From Thermoplasmata archaeon (GTDB lineage: Archaea > Thermoplasmatota > Thermoplasmata > Lutacidiplasmatales > UBA184), in the NCBI GenBank assembly GCA_021817245.1, contig JAKAVQ010000013.1, positions 1 through 64,000 of the forward strand: DNA of 64,000 nt, read 5' to 3'. How positions within the stretch are numbered: the first letter of the stretch is position 1; the number at the start of each line of letters is the position of its first letter. A model generated the notes under the pieces. It saw only the letters and a program-made list of their open reading frames with translations, made no database searches and was not told the DNA's origin. The translations under genes were made by a program, and so were the position numbers. Positions 36,090-44,960 of this stretch are shown here, in pieces.

Positions 36090-37029
36090 GCGATGGGGGT
36101 TCCCTCCAGAAATCGAGGGCGTCGGTCACGGTCCTCTCGAGCGGGAAGTGAGGGACGTAGCCCAGGGATCGGAGGCGCGAGATGTCCGCTTGGTTATCCT
36201 TCTCGTCCGTGGGTCGCAACCGAGCCGGTTCAACCTCGATCTTGAGAGGGACCCGCGAACGCTCGACCAGCCGCTCCGCGATCCAACGAATGGATCGACT
36301 CTCGCCCGCACCCACGTTCACCGGACGTCCTGGATCTCCGCGTTCGAACACCAGCCAGACGGCCCTCACCACGTCCCGGATATCCGACACATCTCTCTTC
36401 GTCTCGAGATTGCCAACACGAAGTGAGCCGGGACGCCCTGTCCTCTCGACTTCGGCTACCTGCTGGGCAAAGTCATTGAGTGCGTCGCCGGTCTTTCCCG
36501 GACCTGTGGTCCCGAAAAGCCGAGCTCGGACGATGCGGAGCCCGAAGTTCAGCGAGTACTGGAGCGACAGCATCTCCTGGGCCGCTTTCGAGACCCCGTA
36601 CGGATTCGTCGGATTGAGCGCGCTGTCCTCAACGATCGGGACACGCTCCGGCTCCCCGTATGCGGCTCCCGACGCAGCAAGAAACACCCCCCGCTCGGGC
36701 GGATGCTGGCGGAGGGCCTCGTAAAGGTAGATCGTTCCCTCGACGTTCGTCCGGAACGTGTCCACCGGATCTTTCCAGGCGCGCTGTGCGTACGCTTGGG
36801 CCGCGAGGTGGAACACCGCCTCGGGCCGGACCGTATCCACGATTCGGTCGACGGCGGTCCGTTCTTGCATGCTCAAACGGACCCACCGGATGCCGTCCCG
36901 GAGTAGACCCCTGGCACCAAGTTCGGCCTCCTGCAAGTAGGTCCCCGTGACCTCATCTCCGCGCTGCACGAGGAAGGTGGTGAGATAGCGTCCGATGAAT
37001 CCCGAGGCCCCAGTCACCAGCACCCTCAC
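36079..37029 (-). CDS. GDP-6-deoxy-mannose-reductase-like SDR
   Basis: 316 residues from GTG 37029, with GGAGAG upstream. VLVTGASGFIGRYL (NAD(P) motif), FHLAAQAYAQRAWKDP, ASGAAYGEPERVPIVED and NPYGVSKAAQEML (Tyr-x3-Lys) place it with GDP-mannose dehydratases and reductases. The segment FGTTGPGKTGDALNDFAQQV resembles GDP-4-keto-6-deoxymannose reductase (Rmd), and the catalytic Glu typical of the 4,6-dehydratase (SSEVYG) is replaced by Gly-Ala (ASGAAYG), which favours a reductase over a dehydratase. It may make a GDP-rhamnose or similar deoxysugar. The matching dehydratase was not found in the window. Confidence 0.78.
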   Translation of the reverse strand: MRVLVTGASGFIGRYLTTFLVQRGDEVTGTYLQEAELGARGLLRDGIRWVRLSMQERTAVDRIVDTVRPEAVFHLAAQAYAQRAWKDPVDTFRTNVEGTIYLYEALRQHPPERGVFLAASGAAYGEPERVPIVEDSALNPTNPYGVSKAAQEMLSLQYSLNFGLRIVRARLFGTTGPGKTGDALNDFAQQVAEVERTGRPGSLRVGNLETKRDVSDIRDVVRAVWLVFERGDPGRPVNVGAGESRSIRWIAERLVERSRVPLKIEVEPARLRPTDEKDNQADISRLRSLGYVPHFPLERTVTDALDFWREPPSHGP

Positions 37030-37160
37030 ACTTCTTCACTCTCCGTAAGCGCACCGCGGGTGAGTGTGCGGACACTTAAGACTCGTCTCCCGGCGCCCCC
37101 GCGGCCGGGAGCCGCCCCAGGTCCCAAGCGCCCGGGGGGCCGCCACATCCCTTAGCGGGG

Positions 37161-37949
37161 TCACGCGAGCGACTTCGCCGCGAGCCCCGCGCGACGCGCG
37201 CGATGTCGAACCTCCTTCCGCAGACGAGCGGCAAGGAGCACTTCGGTCGCGAAGACCCGAACGAAGGCCAGACTACCGGTCACTTTGCTCGTGCCCTCGC
37301 CCCGCGGCTCGAAGCGAAACCCCACTTCGGAGAGTCGCTGTCCCTCCGCCATCACGAGGGCAAAGAGAAGCAGCTTGTAGCCTCGGTAGAGGGGGTTCAG
37401 CGGAATCCAAATCTCGCGACGGAACGCAAAGAACCCCGAAACGGGATCGGAGACCCCGCGGGCCGAGGGGAGGAAGAGCCGAGCGATCCATTCGGCCCCT
37501 CGGGAAAGGAGCCATCGATAGGCAGACCGCGGCCCGGCCGTTCCACCGGCGGCGTAGCGGCTCGCGACGACGAGGCTTGCACCTCCCTCGAGCTGCTGGA
37601 GCATCGGCATCAGCATCTCCGGGGGATGCTGAAGATCCGCATCCATGATGCAGACGTATGCTCCGTGAGTCGCCTCGATCCCTTGGCACTGGGCCCGGAG
37701 TGTCGTCTGCTTTCCCTCGTGCAAGATCGACCGCACTCGGGGGTCGCGGGAGGCGACCGTGGTCAGATGTTCCCGGGTACCGTCGGTACTGCCATCATCC
37801 ACCACGATCACTTCGATACCAGGGTAAGGAAGTCTGAGCAGGCGGTCGAGTACCTCGGGCAAGTTCTGCCCCTCGTTGAGCGTCGCGAGCACGACAGTGG
37901 CGCGCGGGGGCGGAACTGGCGACCTCGGTTCCTCGGCGTTCGAGGACAT
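37161..37949 (-). CDS. Dolichol-phosphate-mannose-synthase-like GT2
   Basis: 262 residues, starting two bases before the stop of the upstream sugar kinase. ATVVLATLNEGQNLPEVLDRLL, VIVVDDGSTDGTREHL, CIMDADLQHPPEML (DxD motif) and GVSDPVSGFFAFRRE are hallmarks of DPM1-like enzymes that load a sugar from a GDP- or UDP-donor onto polyprenyl (dolichyl) phosphate. There is no C-terminal membrane helix, as in the soluble archaeal type. It would supply lipid-linked sugar to a GT-C protein such as the DUF2079 gene nearby. 130 bases separate it from the next gene in the group. Confidence 0.88.
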   Translation of the reverse strand: MSSNAEEPRSPVPPPRATVVLATLNEGQNLPEVLDRLLRLPYPGIEVIVVDDGSTDGTREHLTTVASRDPRVRSILHEGKQTTLRAQCQGIEATHGAYVCIMDADLQHPPEMLMPMLQQLEGGASLVVASRYAAGGTAGPRSAYRWLLSRGAEWIARLFLPSARGVSDPVSGFFAFRREIWIPLNPLYRGYKLLLFALVMAEGQRLSEVGFRFEPRGEGTSKVTGSLAFVRVFATEVLLAARLRKEVRHRARRAGLAAKSLA

Positions 37950-37950
37950 T

Positions 37951-39009
37951 CTAGATGAGACTCCCCGGGGAAGCGCGTACGCCCCACGTCTGGAGCCCGT
38001 TCAGCTCGAGGGAGAACGTGGATACCCTTCCCCCGGCGGCGACGACCGCCTTCTCCACGTTCGCCCGTCGCTCGAAATCGCAGAAGAGGAGGATGTAGCC
38101 GCCTCCGCCCGCGCCCAAGAGCTTCCCGCCGAGCGCTCCCGCCTCCCGCGCCCTCGCGTAGAGCCGATCGACCTGCGGGTTCGAGATCCCTTCGGTGAAC
38201 TTCTTCTTGAACTGCCAGCCCGTATCCAACAGCCGTCCCATCTGGTCGAGGTTTCCGCGCAGCAACTCGTTCTTCATCTCGATCGCGAGCTGCTTCGTCG
38301 CATCGAGCGCCTCGACCGTGTCGGCCTTGCGTTCGGTGTAGTTCCGCTGCTGGCGCTCGATGATCTGCTCGGAAGAATGCACCGTTCCCGTGTAGCAGAG
38401 CAGCAGCCGGTACGCGAGTTCGTTCAACACATCGGGCTGGATCTTGAGGGGATTGACGATCGTCCGGTCGCGCTCGAACTCCATAAAATTGAACCCCCCG
38501 AACGCCGCCGTATACTGGTCCTGGCGCCCCCCCTTCAACCGGAGCTCCTCCCGCTCGATGCGGTAGGCGAGCTCGGCCACCTCGTAGGAGGTCACGGGTT
38601 CGCGCAGGTACCGCTGGAGCGCCCCGACGAGCGCCACGCACATCGCGGAGGATCCTCCGAGGCCGGTCCCCGCCGGAGCGTCCGAGTGGAGGAAGAGGTG
38701 AAGGCGGTCCGATATCCCGTGGTTTCCCGCGTTCGGCAGGAGGACCTTCAACGCGGCCTTTGCAAGGTCCAGCTCGCCGTTGTAGACGAGATCGGAGGGC
38801 ATCTCGTAGCGGATCTTCTGGTCGAAGTCAAGCGATTCGACCGACGCCGGTCCGGATTCCCCCAGGTCGTACTCAAGGGTGCAGTACGCGAACTTGTCGA
38901 TCGTACAGTTCAGCACCGCGCCCCCGCGCTCCTCGGGGTAGGGGGAGACGTCGGTGCCCCCGCCGGCGAAGCTCATCCGGAGCGGCGCCTTGCTTCGGAG
39001 AATGTGCAT
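37951..39009 (-). CDS. hddA: GHMP sugar kinase (heptose/hexose kinase, HddA-like)
   Basis: 352 residues from ATG 39009 (ATG 39033 is upstream, but the TATA-like box at 39034-39043 fits a leaderless start at 39009, and homologues begin MIxRSKAPLR). N-terminal APLRMSFAGGGTDVSPYP, the ATP loop DAPAGTGLGGSSAMCVAL and C-terminal GALGGKLLGAGGGGYILLF are the three GHMP motifs, with the spacing seen in D-glycero-D-manno-heptose-7-phosphate kinase and fucokinase-type enzymes. It phosphorylates a sugar at C1, feeding a GDP-sugar. First gene of the downstream minus-strand group; the next start follows within two bases. Confidence 0.82.
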   Translation of the reverse strand: MHILRSKAPLRMSFAGGGTDVSPYPEERGGAVLNCTIDKFAYCTLEYDLGESGPASVESLDFDQKIRYEMPSDLVYNGELDLAKAALKVLLPNAGNHGISDRLHLFLHSDAPAGTGLGGSSAMCVALVGALQRYLREPVTSYEVAELAYRIEREELRLKGGRQDQYTAAFGGFNFMEFERDRTIVNPLKIQPDVLNELAYRLLLCYTGTVHSSEQIIERQQRNYTERKADTVEALDATKQLAIEMKNELLRGNLDQMGRLLDTGWQFKKKFTEGISNPQVDRLYARAREAGALGGKLLGAGGGGYILLFCDFERRANVEKAVVAAGGRVSTFSLELNGLQTWGVRASPGSLI

Positions 39010-39319
39010 TCGCGCCGGGACCTCGGTAGCCATCTTAATCTTTCCCGACGACCGCAGCCTCTCCCGTCCGGGACCCCGGGACTCCGCCCCGACGGGGTCG
39101 ACCTTCTCGGGACCGCACATCGCGGGGCGGAGCCGAACCTTTACCAGCTCACGTAGCCCCGGCCTTGACCGAAAAGGCTCCCCCCTTCCTCGACGCGCTG
39201 CGCCGGCGATCCGACCGACGGTGGGGAGGGAGGCCCACCGCGACCGTCCTTCGGACACGCACCGGCATTGCCCCCCACCCCCGGGGGGGACGGTAGACCG
39301 GTCGGGGAGGAGCCCCCGT
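39010..39319. other. Intergenic region upstream of hddA
   Basis: 310 bases holding the hddA promoter; otherwise GC-rich with no convincing frame. A large minus-strand open frame runs through it but its extra part is shadow. Confidence 0.35.
39034..39043 (-). promoter_or_regulatory. TATA-like box for hddA
   Basis: AAAGATTAAG on the minus strand, ~29 bases before ATG 39009; supports the shorter start. Confidence 0.5.
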
Positions 39320-40003
39320 TCACGCGTTCGACGGAGCCGGAAGCCCGCTGGGGGCGAACCGAGGCAGTCGGCTAACGTGAATGCCTTCGACGATCGCCCA
39401 CACCAAGATCGGCGCGACGATGACCCTCTCCATGCCGCCGGGCCCGATGCCGAGGTAGATGTTCGCCGTGAAGAGGACGATCGCCACCAGGGTGACGAGG
39501 CCACAGAGGAAGCTGAACGGCAGCGAGAACGCGCCCCAGTGGGGAGGCTCGCGCATCGCAAAGCCGACCGCGAGGAGCCCGATGCCCCCGCCCAGGAAAG
39601 CGATGTCGGAGACGATCCCGTGCATCGCGCCGTGAAGGACCGGCGTTGTCTCGGGGAATACGCCGACCCCGATCGCGCCGATGCCGGCGATCACGAGGAA
39701 GCCGAGACCCACGCCCCGACTCCGGCCCGGGTCGAACGCCGCCCAGACGAGAAGCGCCCCGAGGATCGCGCAGACCCCGAGCAGGATGACCGAGCCGTCG
39801 AAGACGAGCGCCCACGGAGAGCTCGCCCCGCCGAGGTCGCTGATGTAGTTCTGGGTCAGGCTGTAGGTAGGATTTCCGGCCGTCATGTCCCACGCGATCT
39901 GCACCACGATCATCGCGACGACGAACTGAAGCGCGCCCACGACGAGCAAGAGGGCGCCGGAGCGTACTCCTCGATGGACCCTGGGGTTCGCGGGCGCCGC
40001 CAT
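39320..40003 (-). CDS. DUF998 membrane protein
   Basis: 227 residues with about six helices. VVQIAWDMTAGNPTYSLTQNYISDLGGASSPWALVFDGSVILLG is the typical DUF998 opening (NYISDLG motif); VFPETTPVLHGAMHGIVSDIAFLGG carries the conserved HG motif of the second half. Members are integral membrane proteins of unknown function, common in archaea and actinobacteria. There is an AT-rich CTATGAAG about 60 bases before the ATG, possibly its promoter with a short leader. Nothing in the neighbours suggests a role. Confidence 0.85.
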   Translation of the reverse strand: MAAPANPRVHRGVRSGALLLVVGALQFVVAMIVVQIAWDMTAGNPTYSLTQNYISDLGGASSPWALVFDGSVILLGVCAILGALLVWAAFDPGRSRGVGLGFLVIAGIGAIGVGVFPETTPVLHGAMHGIVSDIAFLGGGIGLLAVGFAMREPPHWGAFSLPFSFLCGLVTLVAIVLFTANIYLGIGPGGMERVIVAPILVWAIVEGIHVSRLPRFAPSGLPAPSNA

Positions 40004-40152
40004 TCTGTTGTCCGGGGGCTCGCGGACGAGCCGAGCGACGGTAGCTGTCGGCGAAGGGCTTCATAGTCTTTCCTGCGCAGCTGCAGCCGCCCCCGACGCT
40101 CGACCGGGGCGGCCGCCACCGGCCGACCACCCCTCGGGGGGAGCCCAAACGA

Positions 40153-40159
40153 CTATAGG
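40153..40159 (+). promoter_or_regulatory. TATA-like box for hydroxyacid dehydrogenase gene
   Basis: CTATAGG, ~28 bases before ATG 40184 and 16 before ATG 40172, favouring the later start. Confidence 0.45.
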
Positions 40160-40171
40160 TCCGGAACCAAA

Positions 40172-41152
40172 ATGGGGCGCGCGATGAGCCCCGCCCGCAG
40201 AATCCGCGCGGTGCTTCCCCCCTTCCTGCCGCTCGAGGAGATCGGCCGTCGCGTCCGGGCCGTTCTGCCCGACGTCGAGATCGTCACCTCCCTCGGGGGG
40301 AGCGAGCGGTACGCCTCGTCGGAAGTGGAGGTCCTGATCCTCACGACCTTCCATGCCCTGTCGGACCGCGAGCTCGCCCAGTTCCCCGCGCTCCGGTTCG
40401 TCCAGGTCGCGAGCACCGGCTTCGACCGGGTCGACCTCGACGCGTGCCGCGGTCGCGGAGTGATCGTGGCCAACATCCCGGTCGCCAATTCGAAGACCGT
40501 CGCCGAGCACGTGATCCTGCTCGCGCTGGCCCTGCTCCGGGACCTCCGGGGGCTCGACGGGGAGCTACGTCGGGGCGAGTGGCCGATGCTGACCGGAGCG
40601 AGCGAGCTCGCCGGAAAGATCTTCGGCATCGTGGGCATGGGCCGGATCGGCCGGGAGCTCGCCGCCCGGCTGGTCCCGTTCGAGGTCTCCACGATCTACA
40701 CCGACGTGGTCCCGCTTTCCGCCGAGGAGGAACGTCGCCTCGGGGTGACCCGCGTTGAATGGGAGGAGCTGCTCTCGGCTTCGGACATCGTGTCGCTGCA
40801 TCTCCCGCTGACCCCGGAGACCCGCGGGAGGATCGGGAGCGCGGAGTTCGCCCGGATGAAGGAGGGAGCGATCTTCCTGAACACGGCGCGCGCGGAACTG
40901 GTGGATCCCGAGGCGCTGCGCCACGCGGTCGCGGACGGGCACATCCGTGCCGGCCTCGATGTCTTCCCGACCGAGCCGCCGGACTTTTCCGATCCGATCT
41001 TTCGGGCGCCGAGCACGATCGTCACGCCGCACATCGCCGGCGTGACCCTTGAGGCGCAGCAGCGGTTCCTTCAGGAGACCGTCAAGAACGTGCTCCGGTA
41101 CGTCCAGGGGAAGGACCCGCTCTACCGGGTCGACCGGCCGGCGCCATTGTGA
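40172..41152 (+). CDS. D-isomer-specific 2-hydroxyacid dehydrogenase
   Basis: 326 residues (322 if begun at ATG 40184, preferred by promoter spacing). Catalytic and NAD-binding modules: GKIFGIVGMGRIGRELAARL (Rossmann), LHLPLTPETRGRIG, LNTARAELVDPEAL (substrate Arg), GLDVFPTEPP (catalytic Glu) and TPHIAG (catalytic His). This is the complete R-E-H set. It interconverts a 2-oxo acid and the D-2-hydroxy acid with NAD(P)H. Stops 22 bases before the ThDP enzyme gene, so the two are probably co-transcribed and share a 2-oxo acid intermediate. Confidence 0.9.
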   Translation: MGRAMSPARRIRAVLPPFLPLEEIGRRVRAVLPDVEIVTSLGGSERYASSEVEVLILTTFHALSDRELAQFPALRFVQVASTGFDRVDLDACRGRGVIVANIPVANSKTVAEHVILLALALLRDLRGLDGELRRGEWPMLTGASELAGKIFGIVGMGRIGRELAARLVPFEVSTIYTDVVPLSAEEERRLGVTRVEWEELLSASDIVSLHLPLTPETRGRIGSAEFARMKEGAIFLNTARAELVDPEALRHAVADGHIRAGLDVFPTEPPDFSDPIFRAPSTIVTPHIAGVTLEAQQRFLQETVKNVLRYVQGKDPLYRVDRPAPL

Positions 41153-41174
41153 CGATGCGGGAGCAGCGGGGGCG

Positions 41175-42746
41175 ATGAAGGTCGCGGAGCGCTTCTCCCA
41201 ATTGCTCGCGGACCGCGGGATCCACGAGATCTTCGGCAACCCCGGAACGACCGAGCTGCCGCTCCTCGAGGGGATCCGCCAACGATACTTCCTCACGCTC
41301 CACGATGCGATCGCGCTGGGGGCCGCCGACGGCCACGCCCAGGTACGTCGGTCCGTCGCGGTGGCGAACCTCCATGCGGCCCCAGGCCTCGGGAACTCGA
41401 TCGCGTTCCTCGACTCGGCTCGGCGGAACCACTCCCCGGTGCTCGTGACGGTCGGGCAGCAGGACCTCCGCCACGTCGCGCAGCGACCGCTCCTCTTCGG
41501 CGACTTCGAGTCGATGATTGCGGGCCTGGTGAAGTACTCGCACGAGGTCCACTCGGGCGCGGATCTCGAGTCGGCCGTGCGGACCGCGTTCCGGCAGGCC
41601 CTCGAACCTCCGATGGGCCCGGTCCTCTTGAGCCTCCCGATGGACGTCATGGAGGCCGAGGCGCTGGTCCCGGTTGCCGGCGGGGGAAACCTCGACGACC
41701 CCGAAACGGCGGACGAGCCGATCGAGCGGATCGCGGAACGGCTCCGCGGGGCCGCCCGTCCCGCGCTCGTGGTCGGTCACGAGGTGGACATCGACGGCGC
41801 CTTCCCCGAGGTCGAGAGGCTCGCGAAGCATCTCGGTGCCCCCGTCTACGCCGAACCGATCTGCTCCCGGGCCCCCATCCCTGCGGAGCTTGCGAACTTC
41901 GCCGGCGACCTCCTTCCCCAGAGCGCGATGATCTCCTCCGTGCTCGGGGACTACGATCTCGTGGTCCTTGTGGGCGCGGACCTCACGCTGTACCCCTACT
42001 CCCCCGCCCCGCTGCCCGGTCCGGACCGCCTCGCCTACCTCGGCAGCGACCCGTCGGTCCCCCAGAAGCTCGGATGCAAGCGCGCCCTCGGGCGGCTCCC
42101 CTCCCTGATCCGTGCGCTCCTCGCCGAACTGCCCGAGTCGGGCCGCCAGTATGCACGTCCTCGGGACCTCGCCCGGGCGAACCGCGTGGCGCGGGCCGCC
42201 GCGCGCATGGGCGCCGAGTTCGTGGTCGACGCGATCTCCCGACACTTTCACGACCACACCGTTGTCGACGAGTCCGTCTCCTGGATCCCGACCATGAAGG
42301 GCGCCGGCTTCTACCGCGGGGCGGATTCCTACTTCTCGTCGCGGAGCCAGCAGCTCGGCTGGGGCCTCGCGGCGGCGATCGGGATCGGACTGGAGCGCCC
42401 GAGGACCGCGGTCGTCCTCGGAGACGGGAGCCTCCAGTACTCCGTGCAGGCGCTCTGGACCCTCGGCCGGTATCGCATCCCGGTGAAGGTCGTCGTCGTG
42501 AACAACGGAGGATATGCGATCCTGAAGAGCTACTCGAAGGCGAACCATCCCGGGCTCGCACGCGCCGAGTACCTCGATCTTCCCGGTGTCGATGTGGTCG
42601 GGCTTGCCCGATCGTACGGCCTCCCGGCGGATTCGGTGGCGACGCCCGGAGAGCTCGACGCCGCGCTCGACCGTCTCAAGGGGCAGGACGGACCGGCCCT
42701 CCTCAACATCGAGGTTGACCGGACGGTCCCGGACTTGTTCTCGTAG
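41175..42746 (+). CDS. ThDP-dependent decarboxylase, benzoylformate-decarboxylase-like
   Basis: 523 residues from ATG 41175. Domain order PYR, central, PP. FGNPGTTELPLLEGI and NLHAAPGLGNSIAF match benzoylformate decarboxylase, including its catalytic His (His67 here). ThDP-binding GDGSLQYSVQALWTLGRYRIPVKVVVVNNGGY carries the GDG...NN motif. The Glu that normally activates ThDP aligns with Asp44 in TLHDAIALGAADGHAQ, confirmed in the DNA. It should decarboxylate a 2-oxo acid to an aldehyde; the aromatic substrate is a guess. Pair with the 2-hydroxyacid dehydrogenase just upstream. Confidence 0.82.
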   Translation: MKVAERFSQLLADRGIHEIFGNPGTTELPLLEGIRQRYFLTLHDAIALGAADGHAQVRRSVAVANLHAAPGLGNSIAFLDSARRNHSPVLVTVGQQDLRHVAQRPLLFGDFESMIAGLVKYSHEVHSGADLESAVRTAFRQALEPPMGPVLLSLPMDVMEAEALVPVAGGGNLDDPETADEPIERIAERLRGAARPALVVGHEVDIDGAFPEVERLAKHLGAPVYAEPICSRAPIPAELANFAGDLLPQSAMISSVLGDYDLVVLVGADLTLYPYSPAPLPGPDRLAYLGSDPSVPQKLGCKRALGRLPSLIRALLAELPESGRQYARPRDLARANRVARAAARMGAEFVVDAISRHFHDHTVVDESVSWIPTMKGAGFYRGADSYFSSRSQQLGWGLAAAIGIGLERPRTAVVLGDGSLQYSVQALWTLGRYRIPVKVVVVNNGGYAILKSYSKANHPGLARAEYLDLPGVDVVGLARSYGLPADSVATPGELDAALDRLKGQDGPALLNIEVDRTVPDLFS

Positions 42747-42755
42747 GACCGGTAC

Positions 42756-43205
42756 ATGGGGGGCCCCCGAAGGAGAGCGCATCGGTCGGTGGCGTCCCAC
42801 TACGAAAACCCCGCGCTCACCGCGGACGCGGTCTGGCTGCGAGGCGACCGCATCCTCCTCGTTCGCCGCGGGCGTCCGCCGTTCCGGGGCATGTGGGCGC
42901 TCCCGGGCGGCTTCGTGGAACTGCACGAGACCGTCGAGGAAACCGTGGTGCGCGAGCTCCGCGAGGAGACGGGGCTCACCGCCCGGCCGTACCGGATCGT
43001 GGGAGTCTATTCCGGGCCGGACCGGGACCCCCGGAAGCCCACCGCGACCGTGGCCTACCTCATGAAGGGACGCGGCGGCCGCCCCCGGGGTGCCGACGAC
43101 GCCGGCGCGGCGGAGTGGGTCCTACTTTCCGACGCCCGACCCCTCGCGTTCGATCATGAGCGCATCGTGCGGGACGCGCTCCGGCTGCGGCGACGCCTCG
43201 GTTAG
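42756..43205 (+). CDS. Nudix hydrolase
   Basis: 149 residues from ATG 42756, nine bases after the decarboxylase stop; GTG 42789 is an alternative start. The full Nudix box is present: GGFVELHETVEETVVRELREETGL (G-x5-E-x7-R-E-x2-E-E-x-G), with a usual ALPGG preceding it. Body motifs YENPALTADAV and VAYLMKGR resemble archaeal ADP-ribose pyrophosphatases or MutT-like enzymes. It hydrolyses a nucleoside diphosphate linked to another moiety. Its last 84 bases overlap the end of the convergent MFS gene, so both strands are coding there. Confidence 0.88.
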   Translation: MGGPRRRAHRSVASHYENPALTADAVWLRGDRILLVRRGRPPFRGMWALPGGFVELHETVEETVVRELREETGLTARPYRIVGVYSGPDRDPRKPTATVAYLMKGRGGRPRGADDAGAAEWVLLSDARPLAFDHERIVRDALRLRRRLG

Positions 43206-44726
43206 TGGGGGACCGCGGACGACGAGCTCGTCTCGGGGGGCCGCTGACGCGTGGGCCGCGGCATGGCCCCGGGACCAGGAAAGTACGGCCGCGATGGCCA
43301 GGATGACGACGGCCCCGTAGAGCGCGGCTCGGATCCCGCCGAGGAAGTCCTGCGCGACGCCGCCGACGAGGTTCGTCGTACCGAGGAACACGGCGTAGGC
43401 GACGTAGCGCGGGACGCTCGCCGAGGCGATCGTCAAGCTGATGACGAAGCTGAGAAGGGTGCCCATGTTCGAGAGCGTGCTTCGGACCCCGCTGATGGAG
43501 CCGAAGGTCGAGGGCGTGGCCTGGCTCATGATCGCGGTGGTGTTCGCCGGGTAGAACATCCCCGAGCCGATGCCACCGAGGATCGAGATCGCCGGCACGT
43601 ACCCGAGCCAGGTGTCGACCGAGAGCGTGGAGTAGAGGACGACCGCTCCGGCCATGGCCGCGATGCCGGCGGTCGCGAGGGCCCGCGGGCCGATCCGGTC
43701 GACCCGTCGCCCCATGTACGGTCCGAGGAAGGCGCCGACGAGGTACCCCGGGACGAGGAGCAGGGAGGCATTGAGGGGCGAGAGGCCGCGGAGCCCCTGG
43801 AGGTACATCGTCAGTAGGAAGATGACCGAGAGGTACCCGAGCGCCTGGAGGAAACCCGCGATCAGCGAAAAGCCGAGGAGCCGGTTCTTGAGCTGACGAA
43901 GGTCGATCATCGGGCGGTCGGCCCGGAGCTCGAGCGCGATGAAGACCGGGAGAAGGAGGAGTCCGACCCCGACGTACGCGGCGTTCGTGACCGTCGTCCC
44001 GTACGAGGCGATCTCGATCGCGCCGTACGAGACGAGCGTCAACGCCGCGGAGAGGCTGAGGAAGCCCGGCACGTCGAAGCGGACCTGTTTACGCTCGGTG
44101 CGCGGGAGAGTGCGGACCCCCTGAACGACGGCCACGATGCCGATCGGGATGTTGATGAAGAAGATGTACCGCCAGCCGATCAGCGTCGTGATGACGCCGC
44201 CCATGAGGATTCCCAGGATCGCGCCGACGCTCCAGCCGAAGACGAGGTAACCGAAAGCGCGCCCCCGCCGCTCCGGAGGGAAGACGTGGGAGATCAACGC
44301 CGCGCCGTTCGCGAAGAGGACCGCGCCGCCGACCGCTTGGATTGCTCGCGCCAGGATCAACACTTCCGCGGTAGGGGCGAAGCCCGAGAGCGCCGAGCCG
44401 ATGGTGAAGATCGCGAACCCGGCGTTGTAGACCAGGCCCCGCCCCAGGAGGTCCCCGAGCTGCCCGGCCTGCGTCGTCAGGGCGGTCGTGATCAGGAGGT
44501 AGATCAGGATCGTCCAGATCACCGACTCGAGCGGCGCCCCGAGCTCGCTCGCCATCGTCGGGAGCGCGAGGATCACGATCGTGCTGTCGACCGCGACCAT
44601 CAGCGAGCCGAGGGTGGTCAAGATGAGCGTGCTGGTCTCGTGGGAGGTGAGGCGGGACGACCTCGGGGCCCCGACCGGAGCGCCGCTCGTGGACGGCGGG
44701 ATGACGGTCCGTACGGGGGCGGCCAT
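43122..44726 (-). CDS. MFS exporter, DHA2 (14-TM) type
   Basis: 534 residues, 14 predicted helices, of the EmrB/QacA branch: LGSLMVAVDSTIVILALPTMASELGAPLESVIWTILIYLL (helix 1 motif D-x-T-I-V at ~45), GQLGDLLGRG, FGYLVFGWSVGAILGILMGGVI, PYMGRRVDRIGPRA. The C-terminal ~50 residues are polar and cytoplasmic, ending within the convergent Nudix gene. It likely exports drugs or metabolites by proton antiport. An AT-rich TAATGC about 30 bases upstream of the ATG may be its promoter. Confidence 0.86.
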   Translation of the reverse strand: MAAPVRTVIPPSTSGAPVGAPRSSRLTSHETSTLILTTLGSLMVAVDSTIVILALPTMASELGAPLESVIWTILIYLLITTALTTQAGQLGDLLGRGLVYNAGFAIFTIGSALSGFAPTAEVLILARAIQAVGGAVLFANGAALISHVFPPERRGRAFGYLVFGWSVGAILGILMGGVITTLIGWRYIFFINIPIGIVAVVQGVRTLPRTERKQVRFDVPGFLSLSAALTLVSYGAIEIASYGTTVTNAAYVGVGLLLLPVFIALELRADRPMIDLRQLKNRLLGFSLIAGFLQALGYLSVIFLLTMYLQGLRGLSPLNASLLLVPGYLVGAFLGPYMGRRVDRIGPRALATAGIAAMAGAVVLYSTLSVDTWLGYVPAISILGGIGSGMFYPANTTAIMSQATPSTFGSISGVRSTLSNMGTLLSFVISLTIASASVPRYVAYAVFLGTTNLVGGVAQDFLGGIRAALYGAVVILAIAAVLSWSRGHAAAHASAAPRDELVVRGPPLTEASPQPERVPHDALMIEREGSGVGK

Positions 44727-44960
44727 GGCTCAGGAGGTTAGGCGCTTTGGAAGGGAGCATTAGAGGTCTTGCCCCCGAGTTACGTCCCGGTCACTCGGCC
44801 GGGGTCGACCGATCGCGCTCGACGTTCACCGTGCGGCTCTCCCTCGAGGGAACGGAGAAGATTTTCTTGCGATGCCGAGGGCTTTCTCGCCAAGCAAGCG
44901 CGCGTCCGGGCCAAACGCTCAAGAACCCCGGGTCGGGTCGGTCGGGCCGAGAGATCTTCC

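Noticed and set aside
41082-42926. 614-residue minus-strand open frame
   Set aside because: Antisense to the ThDP decarboxylase; no recognisable domain.
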